The position numbers were made by a program, and so were the translations under genes. DNA of 64,000 nucleotides from Mycobacterium sp. 852002-50816_SCH5313054-b (lineage in GTDB: Bacteria > Actinomycetota > Actinomycetes > Mycobacteriales > Mycobacteriaceae): assembly GCF_001667185.1 (NCBI RefSeq), contig NZ_LZIC01000133.1, positions 1 to 64,000 on the forward strand, written 5' to 3'. Shown piece after piece: positions 8,498 to 17,390 of this stretch; the stretch's first letter is position 1, and each line of letters starts with the position of its first letter. The notes beneath the pieces were generated by a model. It ran no database searches. It was not told the origin of the DNA and was given only the letters and a program-made list of their open reading frames with translations.

Positions 8498-9115
8498 TCA
8501 GCCCTTCCTGACGATGTTGCCGGTTCCCCCAACCGAGATCTGTGGCGCTCCGCCGTGATAGATCACCTGGTTCGCGGAGCCATCGGTGTCGATGGCGTCC
8601 GCGTTGTCCGCGACCACCTTGTTGCGCGAGCCCCTGACGATGAGATGGGCGCAGTGGCCGGCCACGTAGGCCGAGTTCCCATTGCCGGCGACCGTCAGTT
8701 CGGCCCGGTCACAGACAACCGTGAAAGTGGCGCTGCTGGGCTCCTCGGTGAGGTTCCCGCCCGGACCCACGGTCAGCGCGCCCGACAGGTCCGCGGTCGG
8801 TTCGGCGCCCGGCAAGGCGGTGGCGGGCGGCGAGTGCTGCTCGGCCCGGTACGGATGGAAGACCAGGATGGCCACCAGCAGGATGCCGGGCACCAAGAAG
8901 ATTCCCCACATGCTGCTCAACCGGCGCCGCCGGCTCATCTGACGGCGCAGCAGTTCGTAGTTGGGCGGATTCACGTTCGGCGGCTGTGGCGCCCAAGCGC
9001 CCGGCGCGGGCCCGGCCTCGTTGCCTGCCGGGACATTCTCCCGGGGGCCGCCTTTCGCGTCGGCGAGGCGGCGTTCCAACTCCCTGATTCGCTGTTCGGG
9101 ATCGTCGGAGTCCAT
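8498..9115 (-). CDS. DUF3060 membrane-anchored protein
   Basis: A 205-aa protein with a cytoplasmic N-terminus (coiled-coil-like EQRIRELERRLADAK, then a Pro-rich stretch), one transmembrane helix (SSMWGIFLVPGILLVAILVF) and an extracellular beta-rich DUF3060 domain with repeating NG/GN turns (AGNGNSAYVAGHCAHL, GSRNKVVAD). It lies 35 bp upstream of the MMPL gene on the same strand, so they may be co-transcribed. Function unknown. Confidence 0.8.
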   Translation of the reverse strand: MDSDDPEQRIRELERRLADAKGGPRENVPAGNEAGPAPGAWAPQPPNVNPPNYELLRRQMSRRRRLSSMWGIFLVPGILLVAILVFHPYRAEQHSPPATALPGAEPTADLSGALTVGPGGNLTEEPSSATFTVVCDRAELTVAGNGNSAYVAGHCAHLIVRGSRNKVVADNADAIDTDGSANQVIYHGGAPQISVGGTGNIVRKG

Positions 9116-9361
9116 GACCGGAATGCTCCCACACGTTGCGGTAAAGGATGTGTGCTTAGGGGCGCCGGCTGAAACTCGACCGCGGCGTCAGCAGCCCTGC
9201 CGCACCGAGACTCTTGACGTGGTGTTGGGCATGGCGTTTCCTTCCCCGAGCTCGATCCCGTACGACGAATGGGCGCGCCGGAGTGACAGCGCCGATGAGT
9301 TTGAGCCGCACGCCGCCTCTGTATAGGCGTTAAGAGTGTTTGCCTACGAGAGGAACCCGAG

Positions 9362-10285
9362 ATGACGCAGCAGACACCCACGCGCTACCTGATCGCGGGT
9401 GCGGGTGGAAGCCATGGAGCCACGGGCAATTACGCGGCGCGACAGCTGCTCACACGCGGGCTGACGGTTCGCGCGTTCGTTCGTCGCGCCGACGAACGGG
9501 CCGACCTACTCAGGCAGCTCGGCGCCGAGATCGCCGTCGGCGATCTCCGCGACTACCGCGACGTGCGCGCCGCGCTGGAGGGTGTGCAGGGCGCCTACTT
9601 CACGTACCCGCTGGCCGAGGGCCTCCTGGAGGCCACAGCGACCTTCGCCGTGGCCGGCACCGAGGCGGGCGTGCAATCGGTGGTGAACATGTCCCAGATC
9701 ACCGCGGGGCCCCATCATCGCAGCCCCGCGGCTCGCGCACACTGGTTGGCGGAGCGGGTGCTGGACTGGTCGGGAATCGGTGTCACCCACCTGCGGCCCC
9801 CGTTCTTTCTGGAGAATCTCTTCAACGTCGCAGCCCCAACCGTTCGCTCGGAAAACAAGATTTATCTTCCGTACGGCGACGGGGCCCACGCCCCGATAGC
9901 GGGTGAAGACATCGCGCGCGTGGTGGTCGGCATCCTGACCGACCCGGCCGCGCACCGCGGCAAGACGTATGTGCCCACCGGGCCGGCGTCGTTGACGATG
10001 ACGGAACAGGCCGGGGTGTTCAGCCGGGTGCTGGGCCGCCCCGTCGAATATGTCGACATACCCGGCGAGGCCTGGAGGCAGGCCCTCGCACGGGTCCCCG
10101 TCATGACGCCGTATTTGATCGAGCACCTCTCGCGGGTGGCCGAGAGTCACCAACACGGTGTTTTCGACACCGTGACCGACGTTGTCGAGTCAATTGGCGG
10201 CGTGGCGCCCCAGCCGCTGGAAGCCTTCGTTCGGCAGCACCGAACCGCGTTCGGCGCGACGCAGGAGGCCCGCCTCGATGCCTAG
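9362..10285 (+). CDS. NmrA-family NAD(P)-binding oxidoreductase
   Basis: A 307-aa atypical short-chain reductase of the NmrA/quinone-reductase type. The N-terminal dinucleotide-binding loop reads AGAGGSHGATG (about residues 13-23), followed by RAFVRRADERADLL, a basic segment that suggests NADP(H). The central NMSQITAGPHHRSPAARAHW and the C-terminal HSCARG-like tail fit the family. A ribosome site (GAGAGGAA) precedes the ATG. The next gene overlaps its end and is a truncated NmrA copy. Confidence 0.83.
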   Translation: MTQQTPTRYLIAGAGGSHGATGNYAARQLLTRGLTVRAFVRRADERADLLRQLGAEIAVGDLRDYRDVRAALEGVQGAYFTYPLAEGLLEATATFAVAGTEAGVQSVVNMSQITAGPHHRSPAARAHWLAERVLDWSGIGVTHLRPPFFLENLFNVAAPTVRSENKIYLPYGDGAHAPIAGEDIARVVVGILTDPAAHRGKTYVPTGPASLTMTEQAGVFSRVLGRPVEYVDIPGEAWRQALARVPVMTPYLIEHLSRVAESHQHGVFDTVTDVVESIGGVAPQPLEAFVRQHRTAFGATQEARLDA

Positions 10286-10532
10286 TCGAGCCACGTCGGG
10301 ATTCTGGCGCGACGGCCCGGTCACCGTCATCGGCGCGACCGGCCAGCGAGGCGGCGCCGTCGTCGAGGCCCTGCTCAACCGGTCGGTTCCGGTTCGGTCG
10401 GCGACGCGAAACCTAAACGGCGACAAGACCCGTGCGCTCGCGCAGCCCGGCGTTGAGGTGGTCGTCCTCGCCGGCCACGAGGACCTCGAGGCGATGTTCG
10501 GCTGGCTGGCACGGACGGACGGATGGGGGTGA
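10278..10532 (+). pseudogene. Truncated NmrA-type Rossmann fragment
   Basis: An 84-aa ORF starting at an ATG that overlaps the previous stop by 8 bp. It has only the first beta-alpha-beta unit of an NAD(P)H-binding domain (VTVIGATGQRGGAVVEALL, then RSATRNLN) and stops after about 80 residues, where NmrA proteins run to about 290. No continuation is seen in other frames. It is best read as a decayed or partially deleted paralogue of its neighbour, though a small expressed domain cannot be excluded. Confidence 0.6.
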
Positions 10533-10537
10533 CGGGA

Positions 10538-10843
10538 ATGCGCAGGGCCGCCGTGGTGCAGTACCACACCGGCACCACCTCGGCCGAGCACAACCGGGCG
10601 TTGATCGAGGAGGTCCTAGACGAGCTCAAGTCCCGCGATCCCGGAGGGTTGGACTACCAGGTGTTCCAGTTCGATGACGGAACGGGTTTCCTGCACATCG
10701 CCGTGTTCGACGGCACCGCAGACCCGTTCGCGGATTGCAAAGCCGACCGGCACTTCCACCACGACCTCGAACAACGGCTGGCAACACCCCCGACAATCAC
10801 CCGCGCCAGGCTCATCGGCGCCTACTTCGGCAGGAACCGATGA
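10538..10843 (+). CDS. Small conserved hypothetical protein, ABM-like
   Basis: A protein of about 100 aa with no signal or membrane segment. Alternating strands and helices (AAVVQYHTGTTSAEHNRALI, YQVFQFDDGTGFLHIAVFDG) suggest a ferredoxin-like alpha/beta barrel such as antibiotic-biosynthesis-monooxygenase or stress-response barrels; this is an inference. The start could be ATG 10538 (GACGGGA just upstream), GTG 10529 (overlapping the previous stop) or ATG 10523. It leads into the DUF899/sigma operon. Confidence 0.6.
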   Translation: MRRAAVVQYHTGTTSAEHNRALIEEVLDELKSRDPGGLDYQVFQFDDGTGFLHIAVFDGTADPFADCKADRHFHHDLEQRLATPPTITRARLIGAYFGRNR

Positions 10844-10892
10844 GTTTCGGCGCCCAGGGTCCTCAGTATGTGATGAAAGGACGGGAACACCG

Positions 10893-11630
10893 ATGAAAAT
10901 CTCACGCATCGCGCCCCGGCAGGAGTGGCTCGCCGCGCGTCTCGACCTGTTGGCCAAGGAGAAGGCCGCCAGCCGGCAGCTGGCCGCCCTGGCCGAGCAG
11001 CGCCGCGCGCTGCCGGCGGTGCCGGTCGACAAGGACTACACCTTCGAGGGCCCCGACGGCAGCGCGCGGCTGATCGACCTGTTCGACGGCCGCAGCCAGC
11101 TGATCGTCTACCACTTCATGTGGCTGTACGACATCGACGAAGGCTGCCCGAGCTGCTCCTTCGCCGCCGACGACATGCCCGACCCGATCCACCTCAACGA
11201 GGGCGCGGACACCACGCTGGCGCTGGTGTCGCGGGCGCCCTACCCGCGGCTGCGGCAATTCAAAGCGCGGATGGGCTGGCGGCTGCCCTTCTACTCGTCA
11301 TACGGCAGCGACTTCAACTACGACTTCCACGTCACCAGCGACGAGTCGATCGCACCCATCGAATACAACTTTAAGGACAAGACGACGCTGCTGCGCGAGG
11401 GACTCGGTTACCTCGCCACCGCTGGCGCCGACGGGCAGGGCATCAGCGTCTTCGTCCAGGACGACGGCAAGGTCTTCCACACCTATTCGGCCTACGGGGT
11501 GGGCGCCGACGTCATGTTGAGCACCTATCGGTTCCTCGACCTGACCCCGCTGGGCCGGCAGCGCTACATCAACCAATGGCCTTGGCACGACACCTACGGA
11601 ACATCCGACGGCCATGCCCACCACCACTGA
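10893..11630 (+). CDS. DUF899 thioredoxin-like protein
   Basis: A 245-aa protein of the DUF899 family, predicted thioredoxin fold. A CPSC motif sits at residues 85-88 (DEGCPSC), followed by SFAADDMPD and a conserved FNYDFHV block. A His-rich tail (GHAHHH) may bind metal. The start at ATG 10893 is set by AAAGGACGGGAA. Its end overlaps the sigma factor start by 17 bp, so the two are translationally linked; a role as redox partner of the sigma regulon is inference. Confidence 0.85.
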   Translation: MKISRIAPRQEWLAARLDLLAKEKAASRQLAALAEQRRALPAVPVDKDYTFEGPDGSARLIDLFDGRSQLIVYHFMWLYDIDEGCPSCSFAADDMPDPIHLNEGADTTLALVSRAPYPRLRQFKARMGWRLPFYSSYGSDFNYDFHVTSDESIAPIEYNFKDKTTLLREGLGYLATAGADGQGISVFVQDDGKVFHTYSAYGVGADVMLSTYRFLDLTPLGRQRYINQWPWHDTYGTSDGHAHHH

Positions 11631-12579
11631 GACCAGCGAGGACTTCGGGCGGCTCGCCGAACCGTTCCGGCGCGAGCTGATCGCGTACGGCTACCGGATG
11701 CTCGGCTCGCTTGACGACGCCGAGGAAATCGTGCAGGACGTGTATCTCGAGGCTTGGCGCGCCTACGACCGCTTCGAGGGACGCTCGTCGCTGCGCACCT
11801 GGCTGTATCGCATCGCCACCCGCGCCTTTATCAAGGGGATCGAGCGACACCATCGTCGCCCGCTGCCGTCGGACCTCAGCGATCCGGCGATGGATGCCTT
11901 CGTGGCGGTGCAGCCCGGCTCGGCGGAGCTGGCGTGGTTACAGCCGGCGCCCGATTCCGTGCTGACCGGCGCCTTGGCCGATCCCGCCGCGGTGGTCACC
12001 GCGCGGCACACGGCGCGGTTGGCGTTTATCGCGGCGCTGCAGGTGCTCACGCCCCGCCAGCGGGCGGTGCTCATCCTGCGTGACGTGCTGAGCCTGAGCG
12101 CGGCCGAGGTCGCCGCGGTCCTGGATCTGAGCGTCGCGGCGGTCAACAGCGCGCTGCAGCGGGCGCGTTCGCGGCTGCCGGCCGACCACGACACGGTTGT
12201 CGAACCGTCGCAGACCCGAGAACGCGAGCTGCTCGACCGCTATGTGGCCGCGTTCGAAAACGCCGACGTGACCGGCCTGATGGCGGTGTTGACCGAGGAC
12301 GCGATGTTCGAAATGCCGCCGGTGGTCACGTGGTTTCGGGGTGCGGACGACGTCGGCGGGTTCCTGGGCGCGCGGATGCGCGAGTTGGGCAAGGCATCGA
12401 TCATCCGGATTTCGGCCAACTGGCAGCCGGCGGTGGCGCTGTACGTCGGCCCCGGGGGAAAGCGGCGGCTGCACTCGCTGCAGGTGCTCACCGTTGCGCC
12501 GCAGGGGATCTCACGCATCGTGTCGTTCATGGACCGCGGCGCCCTGAGGGCATTCGATCTGCCGGAGGCTCACTCGTGA
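11614..12579 (+). CDS. ECF sigma factor with SnoaL C-terminal domain, SigG/SigJ type
   Basis: Directs RNA polymerase to a stress regulon. Region 2 is RELIAYGYRMLGSLDDAEEI with RTWLYRIATRAF; region 4 is LTPRQRAVLILRDVL with AEVAAVLDLSVAAVNSALQRAR. Residues from about 200 form an NTF2/SnoaL-like domain (LLDRYVAAFENADVTGLMAVL, EMPPVVTWFRG), as in M. tuberculosis SigG and SigJ, where this domain tunes activity instead of an anti-sigma factor. No anti-sigma gene is adjacent. It is coupled upstream to DUF899 and downstream (GTGA overlap) to DUF6632. Confidence 0.87.
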   Translation: MPTTTETSEDFGRLAEPFRRELIAYGYRMLGSLDDAEEIVQDVYLEAWRAYDRFEGRSSLRTWLYRIATRAFIKGIERHHRRPLPSDLSDPAMDAFVAVQPGSAELAWLQPAPDSVLTGALADPAAVVTARHTARLAFIAALQVLTPRQRAVLILRDVLSLSAAEVAAVLDLSVAAVNSALQRARSRLPADHDTVVEPSQTRERELLDRYVAAFENADVTGLMAVLTEDAMFEMPPVVTWFRGADDVGGFLGARMRELGKASIIRISANWQPAVALYVGPGGKRRLHSLQVLTVAPQGISRIVSFMDRGALRAFDLPEAHS

Positions 12580-13010
12580 GCGCGTTCCGGGTTTTCCTGC
12601 GCGTCTACGGCGTGCTGACGTTGGCGATCTTCGTGTCGCTGTTCGTGGGCTTTGTTGCGCAGTCGCCGCTGTTGGCCGAGCATGGCGGCCCGCTGAACTG
12701 GACGATATGGAACGACGTGCGCTGCGGCAGCGAACATCTGCACGTTCCGCCGATGCTGATGGTGATCTACATCGTATGGGGAGTCTTTCTGCTGCGCGCC
12801 GCCGGTGACCCGCCTCGCTACGCGTCGTTTCTGGACTTCACCATGTGGGCCAACCTTGTCCACGGGGCGTTGATGGCCGTCCAGGCGGCCACCGAACTCG
12901 ATCACTACTGGAGCAAGTTCCTCACCGACATACCGTTCGTGTCGATCCTCGCGCTCGGCATCTATCTCTGGCGCCGCAAAGAGGCAGTCGGCCCGATTAA
13001 TTCGAGGTGA
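12576..13010 (+). CDS. DUF6632 integral membrane protein
   Basis: A 144-aa protein with four hydrophobic helices (for example LAIFVSLFVGFVAQ, PPMLMVIYIVWGVFLL, FVSILALGIYLW). GTG 12576 overlaps the sigma factor stop, which is the basis for this start. It resembles small DUF6632 membrane proteins. Third gene of the DUF899-sigma operon; its role is unknown. Confidence 0.75.
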   Translation: MSAFRVFLRVYGVLTLAIFVSLFVGFVAQSPLLAEHGGPLNWTIWNDVRCGSEHLHVPPMLMVIYIVWGVFLLRAAGDPPRYASFLDFTMWANLVHGALMAVQAATELDHYWSKFLTDIPFVSILALGIYLWRRKEAVGPINSR

Positions 13011-13095
13011 ACACCGAAAGGCTGCACGGCTAACGGCGCCGCCGAAAACTCTCCGGCACGAAACAGAACGCCGCGAACAACGCCCGCGGATATAG

Positions 13096-13113
13096 AGTGC
13101 TGCGTAGAGCACT
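13096..13113. promoter_or_regulatory. Inverted repeat upstream of lactate permease
   Basis: Perfect 6-bp arms AGTGCT (13096-13101) and AGCACT (13108-13113) with a 6-bp spacer, about 120 bp before the permease start. It could be an operator for a lactate-responsive regulator; no such regulator gene is adjacent. The rest of the 220-bp gap shows nothing clear. Confidence 0.3.
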
Positions 13114-13231
13114 GTCACGACCACGACGACGGTCAGCACGGTGCACTGCCGGCCACCGATTCCCGGTGCGGCTCAAGGAGGTTCGCGGCCAGAAACGCCC
13201 TTCACACCCCTGCGTCCGGAAGGTGCGCAAC

Positions 13232-14869
13232 ATGTATCGCCAGATCCTTGATCCCGTCGCCCACTCGCTGGCGTGGAGCTCACTCGTGGCGGCGTTGCCG
13301 CTGGCATCGCTATTCGTGATGCTCGGTGTGTTGCGGGTGCGGGCCTGGCTGGCGTCGGTCGCGTCGCTGGCCGTCGCGATCGTGATCGCGGTCGCGGTCT
13401 ACGGGATGCCCATCGGCCAGGCGGCGCTGGCGGGCACCGAGGGCGCGGTGTTCGGCTTCTTCCCGATCCTCTGGATCGTGATCAACGCGATCTGGGTTTA
13501 CCAGATGACGGTGGAGACAGGCCATTTCGACGTGCTGCGACGCAGCTTTGCGACGGTCAGTGACGATCACCGGATCCAGGCGATCATCATCGCGTTTTCG
13601 TTCGGCGCGTTGCTCGAGGCGCTGGCCGGGTTCGGCACGCCCGTGGCGGTCACCTCGGTGATGCTGCTCGCGCTGGGCTTCAAACCGATCAAGGCGGCCG
13701 TGCTGGCGCTGGTCGCCAACACCGCGCCGGTGGCATTCGGCGCGATGGCCACGCCCATCATCACCCTCGCCAAGACCTCAGGGTTGCCGACCGACACGCT
13801 CGGCGCGATGGTCGGGCGCCAAACACCGATCCTGGCGGTCTTCGTCCCCCTCGCGCTGGTCGCCATCGTCGACGGCCGGCGCGGCGTCCGCGAAACATGG
13901 ATCCCCGCGCTGGCGGGCGGCGTAATTTTCGGCCTGGCCCAATACGCGACGTCGAACTTCGTGTCGGTGCCATTGGCCGACGTGATCGCGTCGCTGTTGT
14001 CCGCGGGTGCCGTCGTGTCGGTGGTTCGCCTCAGTCCTTCGCGCCCCGAGCACATCGGCGCCCCGGTCACTGCCGGCGGTGTCGCCGACGCGCCGGCCCC
14101 CGAGCCCACCGAGCCGGTCGCGAGTCCCGACCCACGCGGGCAGGTGTTGCGCGCGTACGCGCCCTACGCGATCGTCATCGCCGTCTTCGTGGTCTGCCAG
14201 ATCTCCCCGGTGAAAAAGCTCCTCGACAAGGCGACCTCCGTCGTGCATTGGCCGGGGCTACACCTCTACACGGCCACGGGCACCCCGTCGTCGCTGCCGA
14301 ACTTCACCTTGAACCTGCTGACGACGCCGGGCACGCAGATGCTCGTGGCGGGGGTCTTCACCACGGTGGCGCTGCGCCTGTCCGTGGGCACGGCGCTGAA
14401 GGCTTACGGGGCGACGCTGCACCAGCTGCGCTGGGCCATCGTCACCGTAATGGCCGTGCTGGCATTGGCTTTCGTGATGAACGCGTCTGGGCAGACCATC
14501 ACCTTGGGCACGTGGATGGCCGGGGCTGGGGGCGCGTTCGCGATCCTGTCCCCCATCCTCGGCTGGCTCGGTGTGGCGGTGACCGGGTCCGACACCTCCT
14601 CGAACTCGCTCTTCGGCGCGCTGCAGGTGACCGCGGCGACCAAGGCAGGGCTATCCCCGGCGCTGATGGCTGCCGGCAACAGCTCCGGCGGTGTGCTCGG
14701 CAAGATGATCTCGCCGCAGAACCTCGCCATCGGGGCGGCGGCGGTGGGTGTGCACAGCAAGGAGGGCGACATCTTCCGCCGGGTGTTCGTCTGGAGCCTG
14801 GTGTTCCTGGCGTTCGTCTGCGCCCTGTCCGGGCTGCAGGCGTCGGTGCTGTCCTGGATGGTGCCCTGA
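13232..14869 (+). CDS. lctP: L-lactate permease, LctP family
   Basis: Inner-membrane lactate:proton symporter of 545 aa. The start is ATG 13232 (MYRQILDPVAHSLAWS), close to the usual LctP N-terminus; a longer in-frame ORF to 13097 adds an Arg-rich stretch unlike the family. It has about 12-14 hydrophobic segments and conserved LctP blocks: EALAGFGTPVAVTSVML, ANTAPVAFGAMATPI, VTGSDTSSNSLFGALQV and NSSGGVLGKMISPQN. No lactate dehydrogenase gene is beside it. Confidence 0.9.
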   Translation: MYRQILDPVAHSLAWSSLVAALPLASLFVMLGVLRVRAWLASVASLAVAIVIAVAVYGMPIGQAALAGTEGAVFGFFPILWIVINAIWVYQMTVETGHFDVLRRSFATVSDDHRIQAIIIAFSFGALLEALAGFGTPVAVTSVMLLALGFKPIKAAVLALVANTAPVAFGAMATPIITLAKTSGLPTDTLGAMVGRQTPILAVFVPLALVAIVDGRRGVRETWIPALAGGVIFGLAQYATSNFVSVPLADVIASLLSAGAVVSVVRLSPSRPEHIGAPVTAGGVADAPAPEPTEPVASPDPRGQVLRAYAPYAIVIAVFVVCQISPVKKLLDKATSVVHWPGLHLYTATGTPSSLPNFTLNLLTTPGTQMLVAGVFTTVALRLSVGTALKAYGATLHQLRWAIVTVMAVLALAFVMNASGQTITLGTWMAGAGGAFAILSPILGWLGVAVTGSDTSSNSLFGALQVTAATKAGLSPALMAAGNSSGGVLGKMISPQNLAIGAAAVGVHSKEGDIFRRVFVWSLVFLAFVCALSGLQASVLSWMVP

Positions 14870-14921
14870 TTCTTCGGAAAAGATTGCCACGGGCGTCCCG
14901 CGCGGCGCTAAGCTGCTGATC

Positions 14922-15650
14922 GTGGGCAAAGGTGTGTTAGCCATCGGCAGGAGCCGCTGGCTGGCGTTGGCGGCCTCCCTCGTGGTCTCGGCCGCCATCA
15001 TCTACGCCCAGGGCGCCAAGCCGCTGCACGCCGAAAGCGCCAAACCCCCCTGTTGCGTTGATAATCCGGCCGCCGGCCCGACACCACCGGCGCCCGCCCC
15101 GCCGTCCATGGCGGCCGGCGCGCCGCCGGTGGCCGCCGGCCCCCCGCCGCAGATCGCCACTCCCGCGGAGGTGGAAAAGCTGGCGGCGGGTGCCCCGGCG
15201 GCGGCCCAGCAGTTCCTGTTCCCGTTGTCGCCCGGCATCGCGTCCGAGCAGCGGCTGCAGGTCAAGACCATCTGGGCGGCCCGCGCCATCAGCGTGCTGT
15301 TTCCGGAGATCACCACGATCTACGGGTACCGGGAGGATCCCCTGCCGTGGCACCCCAACGGCTTGGCGATCGACGTGATGATCCCCAACCATTCCTCCCC
15401 CGAGGGCATCCAGCTGGGCAACGACATCGCCGGGTATGCGCTGGCGAATGCGAAGCGGTGGGGAATCAACCACGTGATCTGGCGGCAGAAGATCTACCCG
15501 GGGGTCGGCTCGCCGAGCTGGACCGCGGACTACGGCAACGAAACCCTCAACCACTACGACCACGTCCATATCGCCACCAACGGCGGCGGATACCCGACCG
15601 GGCACGAAACCTATTACATCGGCTCCATGACCCCGGCGCCGTCACAGTGA
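14922..15650 (+). CDS. Secreted M15-like (ARB_07466-type) domain protein
   Basis: An exported protein of about 242 aa, start taken at GTG 14922. A hydrophobic signal (WLALAASLVVSAAIIYA) is followed by a Pro/Ala-rich linker and a C-terminal globular domain. This domain has the metal-site pattern of LAS/M15 peptidases: WHPNGLAIDVMI and later HYDHVHI. Mycobacterial homologues are often labelled glycoside hydrolase, but the His/Asp pattern suggests a peptidoglycan-binding or -cleaving role. Catalysis is not shown by the sequence. Confidence 0.72.
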   Translation: MGKGVLAIGRSRWLALAASLVVSAAIIYAQGAKPLHAESAKPPCCVDNPAAGPTPPAPAPPSMAAGAPPVAAGPPPQIATPAEVEKLAAGAPAAAQQFLFPLSPGIASEQRLQVKTIWAARAISVLFPEITTIYGYREDPLPWHPNGLAIDVMIPNHSSPEGIQLGNDIAGYALANAKRWGINHVIWRQKIYPGVGSPSWTADYGNETLNHYDHVHIATNGGGYPTGHETYYIGSMTPAPSQ

Positions 15651-15771
15651 TGGATTGACGGCTCGGGCCCCAATCCCGTTGGGCTCCAAGGATCCTCCAA
15701 GTCCTCTTTCCCAAACTGCACATGACCCACCGCGTGGTGCGGCAACAGTCGATAGCGAAGAAGTGAGCGAC

Positions 15772-16092
15772 ATGGCACAGGTAGCCGACCCGCGTGGCGT
15801 GCAGTGGTCGGTGCGCCGGCGCCGGTGGTATTCCCTGTCCGGTTGGGACATGACCGATCCTGGGGACGGTGGCTTTGGGATCTTGGTGGCGATCGCAGTG
15901 CTCGTCGGGGCGTGGTGGCCGTTTTGGTTTGTGGCGCACTGGCTCGGTTTGCGGTGGCGGATCGTGATCAAACGCGACGGCGACGACGAGGAATACGTGC
16001 GCGGCTGGCGTCGGTCGCGGCGGCGCATCCGGGAGATCCTGGAATCGGCGTCGGCGGGGACGCTGCCGCAATCCCTTACGGCACCGGCCTAG
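15772..16092 (+). CDS. Small hypothetical membrane protein
   Basis: A 106-aa protein starting at ATG 15772. One strongly hydrophobic segment (GILVAIAVLVGAWWPFWFVAHWLG) is followed by a basic Arg-rich cytoplasmic tail (RGWRRSRRRIREIL). Its end overlaps the stop of the convergent PE gene by 4 bp. Function unknown. Confidence 0.6.
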   Translation: MAQVADPRGVQWSVRRRRWYSLSGWDMTDPGDGGFGILVAIAVLVGAWWPFWFVAHWLGLRWRIVIKRDGDDEEYVRGWRRSRRRIREILESASAGTLPQSLTAPA

Positions 16093-17204
16093 CCGAGCAA
16101 ACCCAGCAGGCCACCGGTCAGCACCGGGGGCACGGTCAGTTGCCCCCCGCCGAGGCTCGGCGGCAGGCTCAGCACGCCACCGGTGACGATCGACGGAATG
16201 CCGACGTCGCCGCCACCGAGACTCGAGGGCAGGCTCAGCACGCCACCGACGAGGACCGACGGGATGCCGACGTTCCCGCCACCGGCGATGGGCGGCAGGG
16301 TCAGCACGCCACCGGTGAGGATCGACGGCACGCTCAGCTGCCCGCCGCCCAGGATCGGCGGCAGGGTGACCGCGCCGCCGTTGACGATCGAGGTCAGGAC
16401 GCTGGAGATCGGCGGCACCGTGAAGATGCCACCGCCGAGGCTCGAGGGCAGGCTCAGCAGGCCACCCGTGAGGATCGACGGCAGACCCAGGACGCCACCC
16501 CCGAGCGACGCGGGCAGGTCCAGCACGCCCCCGACCAAGATCGACGGGACGGTCAGCTCGCCGCCGCCGAGGAAGGAGGGCAGGGCCACCACGCCGCCGT
16601 TGATGATCGGGCTCAGGGCGGTGAGGACGGCGGGCCCGACGCTGGAGATCGGCGGCACGGTCAACTGCGCGCCGCCCAGGACCGGGGGCAAACTCAACAC
16701 GCCACCGGCGACCAGCGAAGGCACGCTGAGCGCGCCGCCGCCCAGGATCGGCGGCAGGCTCACCACGCCGCCATCGAGGGACAGGCTTGCGCTGCCGCCC
16801 AGGATCGAGGTCAGGCCCAAGTCGGCGGCGGCCGCCTGGGCGGCGCCGGCGGCGCTCTGAACGGACGGTCCAAACAGTCCTTGGGCGGGCGCGTTCATCG
16901 CGCCCAGCGCGGCCGCCGCGGCGTTGGCCGCCTCGGCGCCGGCGTAGGCACCCGCGCCCGCTTTAATCAGGCCGACGAATTCCCCGTGAAACGCATTGGC
17001 TTGGGCATTGATAATTTGAAATTCCTGGCCGAAATCGTTGAACATCGCTGCGACCAAGGCGGACACCTCGTCCTGGGCCGCGGCGGCCACCGCAGTCGTG
17101 GGCGCCGCGGCCGATGCAGCGGACCCGGCCAACAACGAGCGGATACCGGCCAAATTCTGGGCTGCCGCTCCGACCTCGTCCGGAGCGGTCACCAGATATG
17201 ACAC
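16089..17204 (-). CDS. PE-family protein with 11-residue beta repeats
   Basis: Residues 1-100 are a PE domain (MSYLVTAPDEVGAAAQNLAGI, and the ESX YxxxE secretion signal as YAGAE). Residues 147-371 are not PGRS but tandem 11-residue units alternating a V-L-S-L-P-P-x-L-G-G-G type with an x-L-T-V-P-S-I-L-x-G-G type. There are 18 units plus a partial one, broken by two short inserts after PPISSV. The regularity suggests a beta-solenoid at the cell surface. No PPE partner is adjacent. Export through ESX-5 or another ESX system is inference from the family. Confidence 0.85.
   Translation of the reverse strand: MSYLVTAPDEVGAAAQNLAGIRSLLAGSAASAAAPTTAVAAAAQDEVSALVAAMFNDFGQEFQIINAQANAFHGEFVGLIKAGAGAYAGAEAANAAAAALGAMNAPAQGLFGPSVQSAAGAAQAAAADLGLTSILGGSASLSLDGGVVSLPPILGGGALSVPSLVAGGVLSLPPVLGGAQLTVPPISSVGPAVLTALSPIINGGVVALPSFLGGGELTVPSILVGGVLDLPASLGGGVLGLPSILTGGLLSLPSSLGGGIFTVPPISSVLTSIVNGGAVTLPPILGGGQLSVPSILTGGVLTLPPIAGGGNVGIPSVLVGGVLSLPSSLGGGDVGIPSIVTGGVLSLPPSLGGGQLTVPPVLTGGLLGLLG
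16092..16766. repeat. 33-bp/66-bp coding tandem repeat of the PE gene
   Basis: Degenerate 33-bp units encoding 11 residues, paired into a 66-bp super-unit. Repeated DNA words such as GGCAGGCTCAGCACGCCACC recur at roughly 66-bp intervals on the plus strand. Such arrays can change copy number by slippage. Confidence 0.8.
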
Positions 17205-17390
17205 ATGCGCCTCCTGTGGGTCGGATGCGACGGCCGCCCGATGACCAAAGCAACATAAGCGTAATAGGGAGTCGCCGGAATAGCTACGAAAACTTGGCTT
17301 TTCAGCAATTGCCGCGCCCTATATGAACGTGGCGAATTTCGCGCCCCATAATCCGCAGAAAATCTTAAGAACTCGTTGGCGCGTCGCCCC

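Noticed and set aside
16092..16766. CRISPR-like array from regularly spaced short repeats
   Set aside because: The units are contiguous 33-bp coding repeats with no unique spacers and maintain the PE reading frame.
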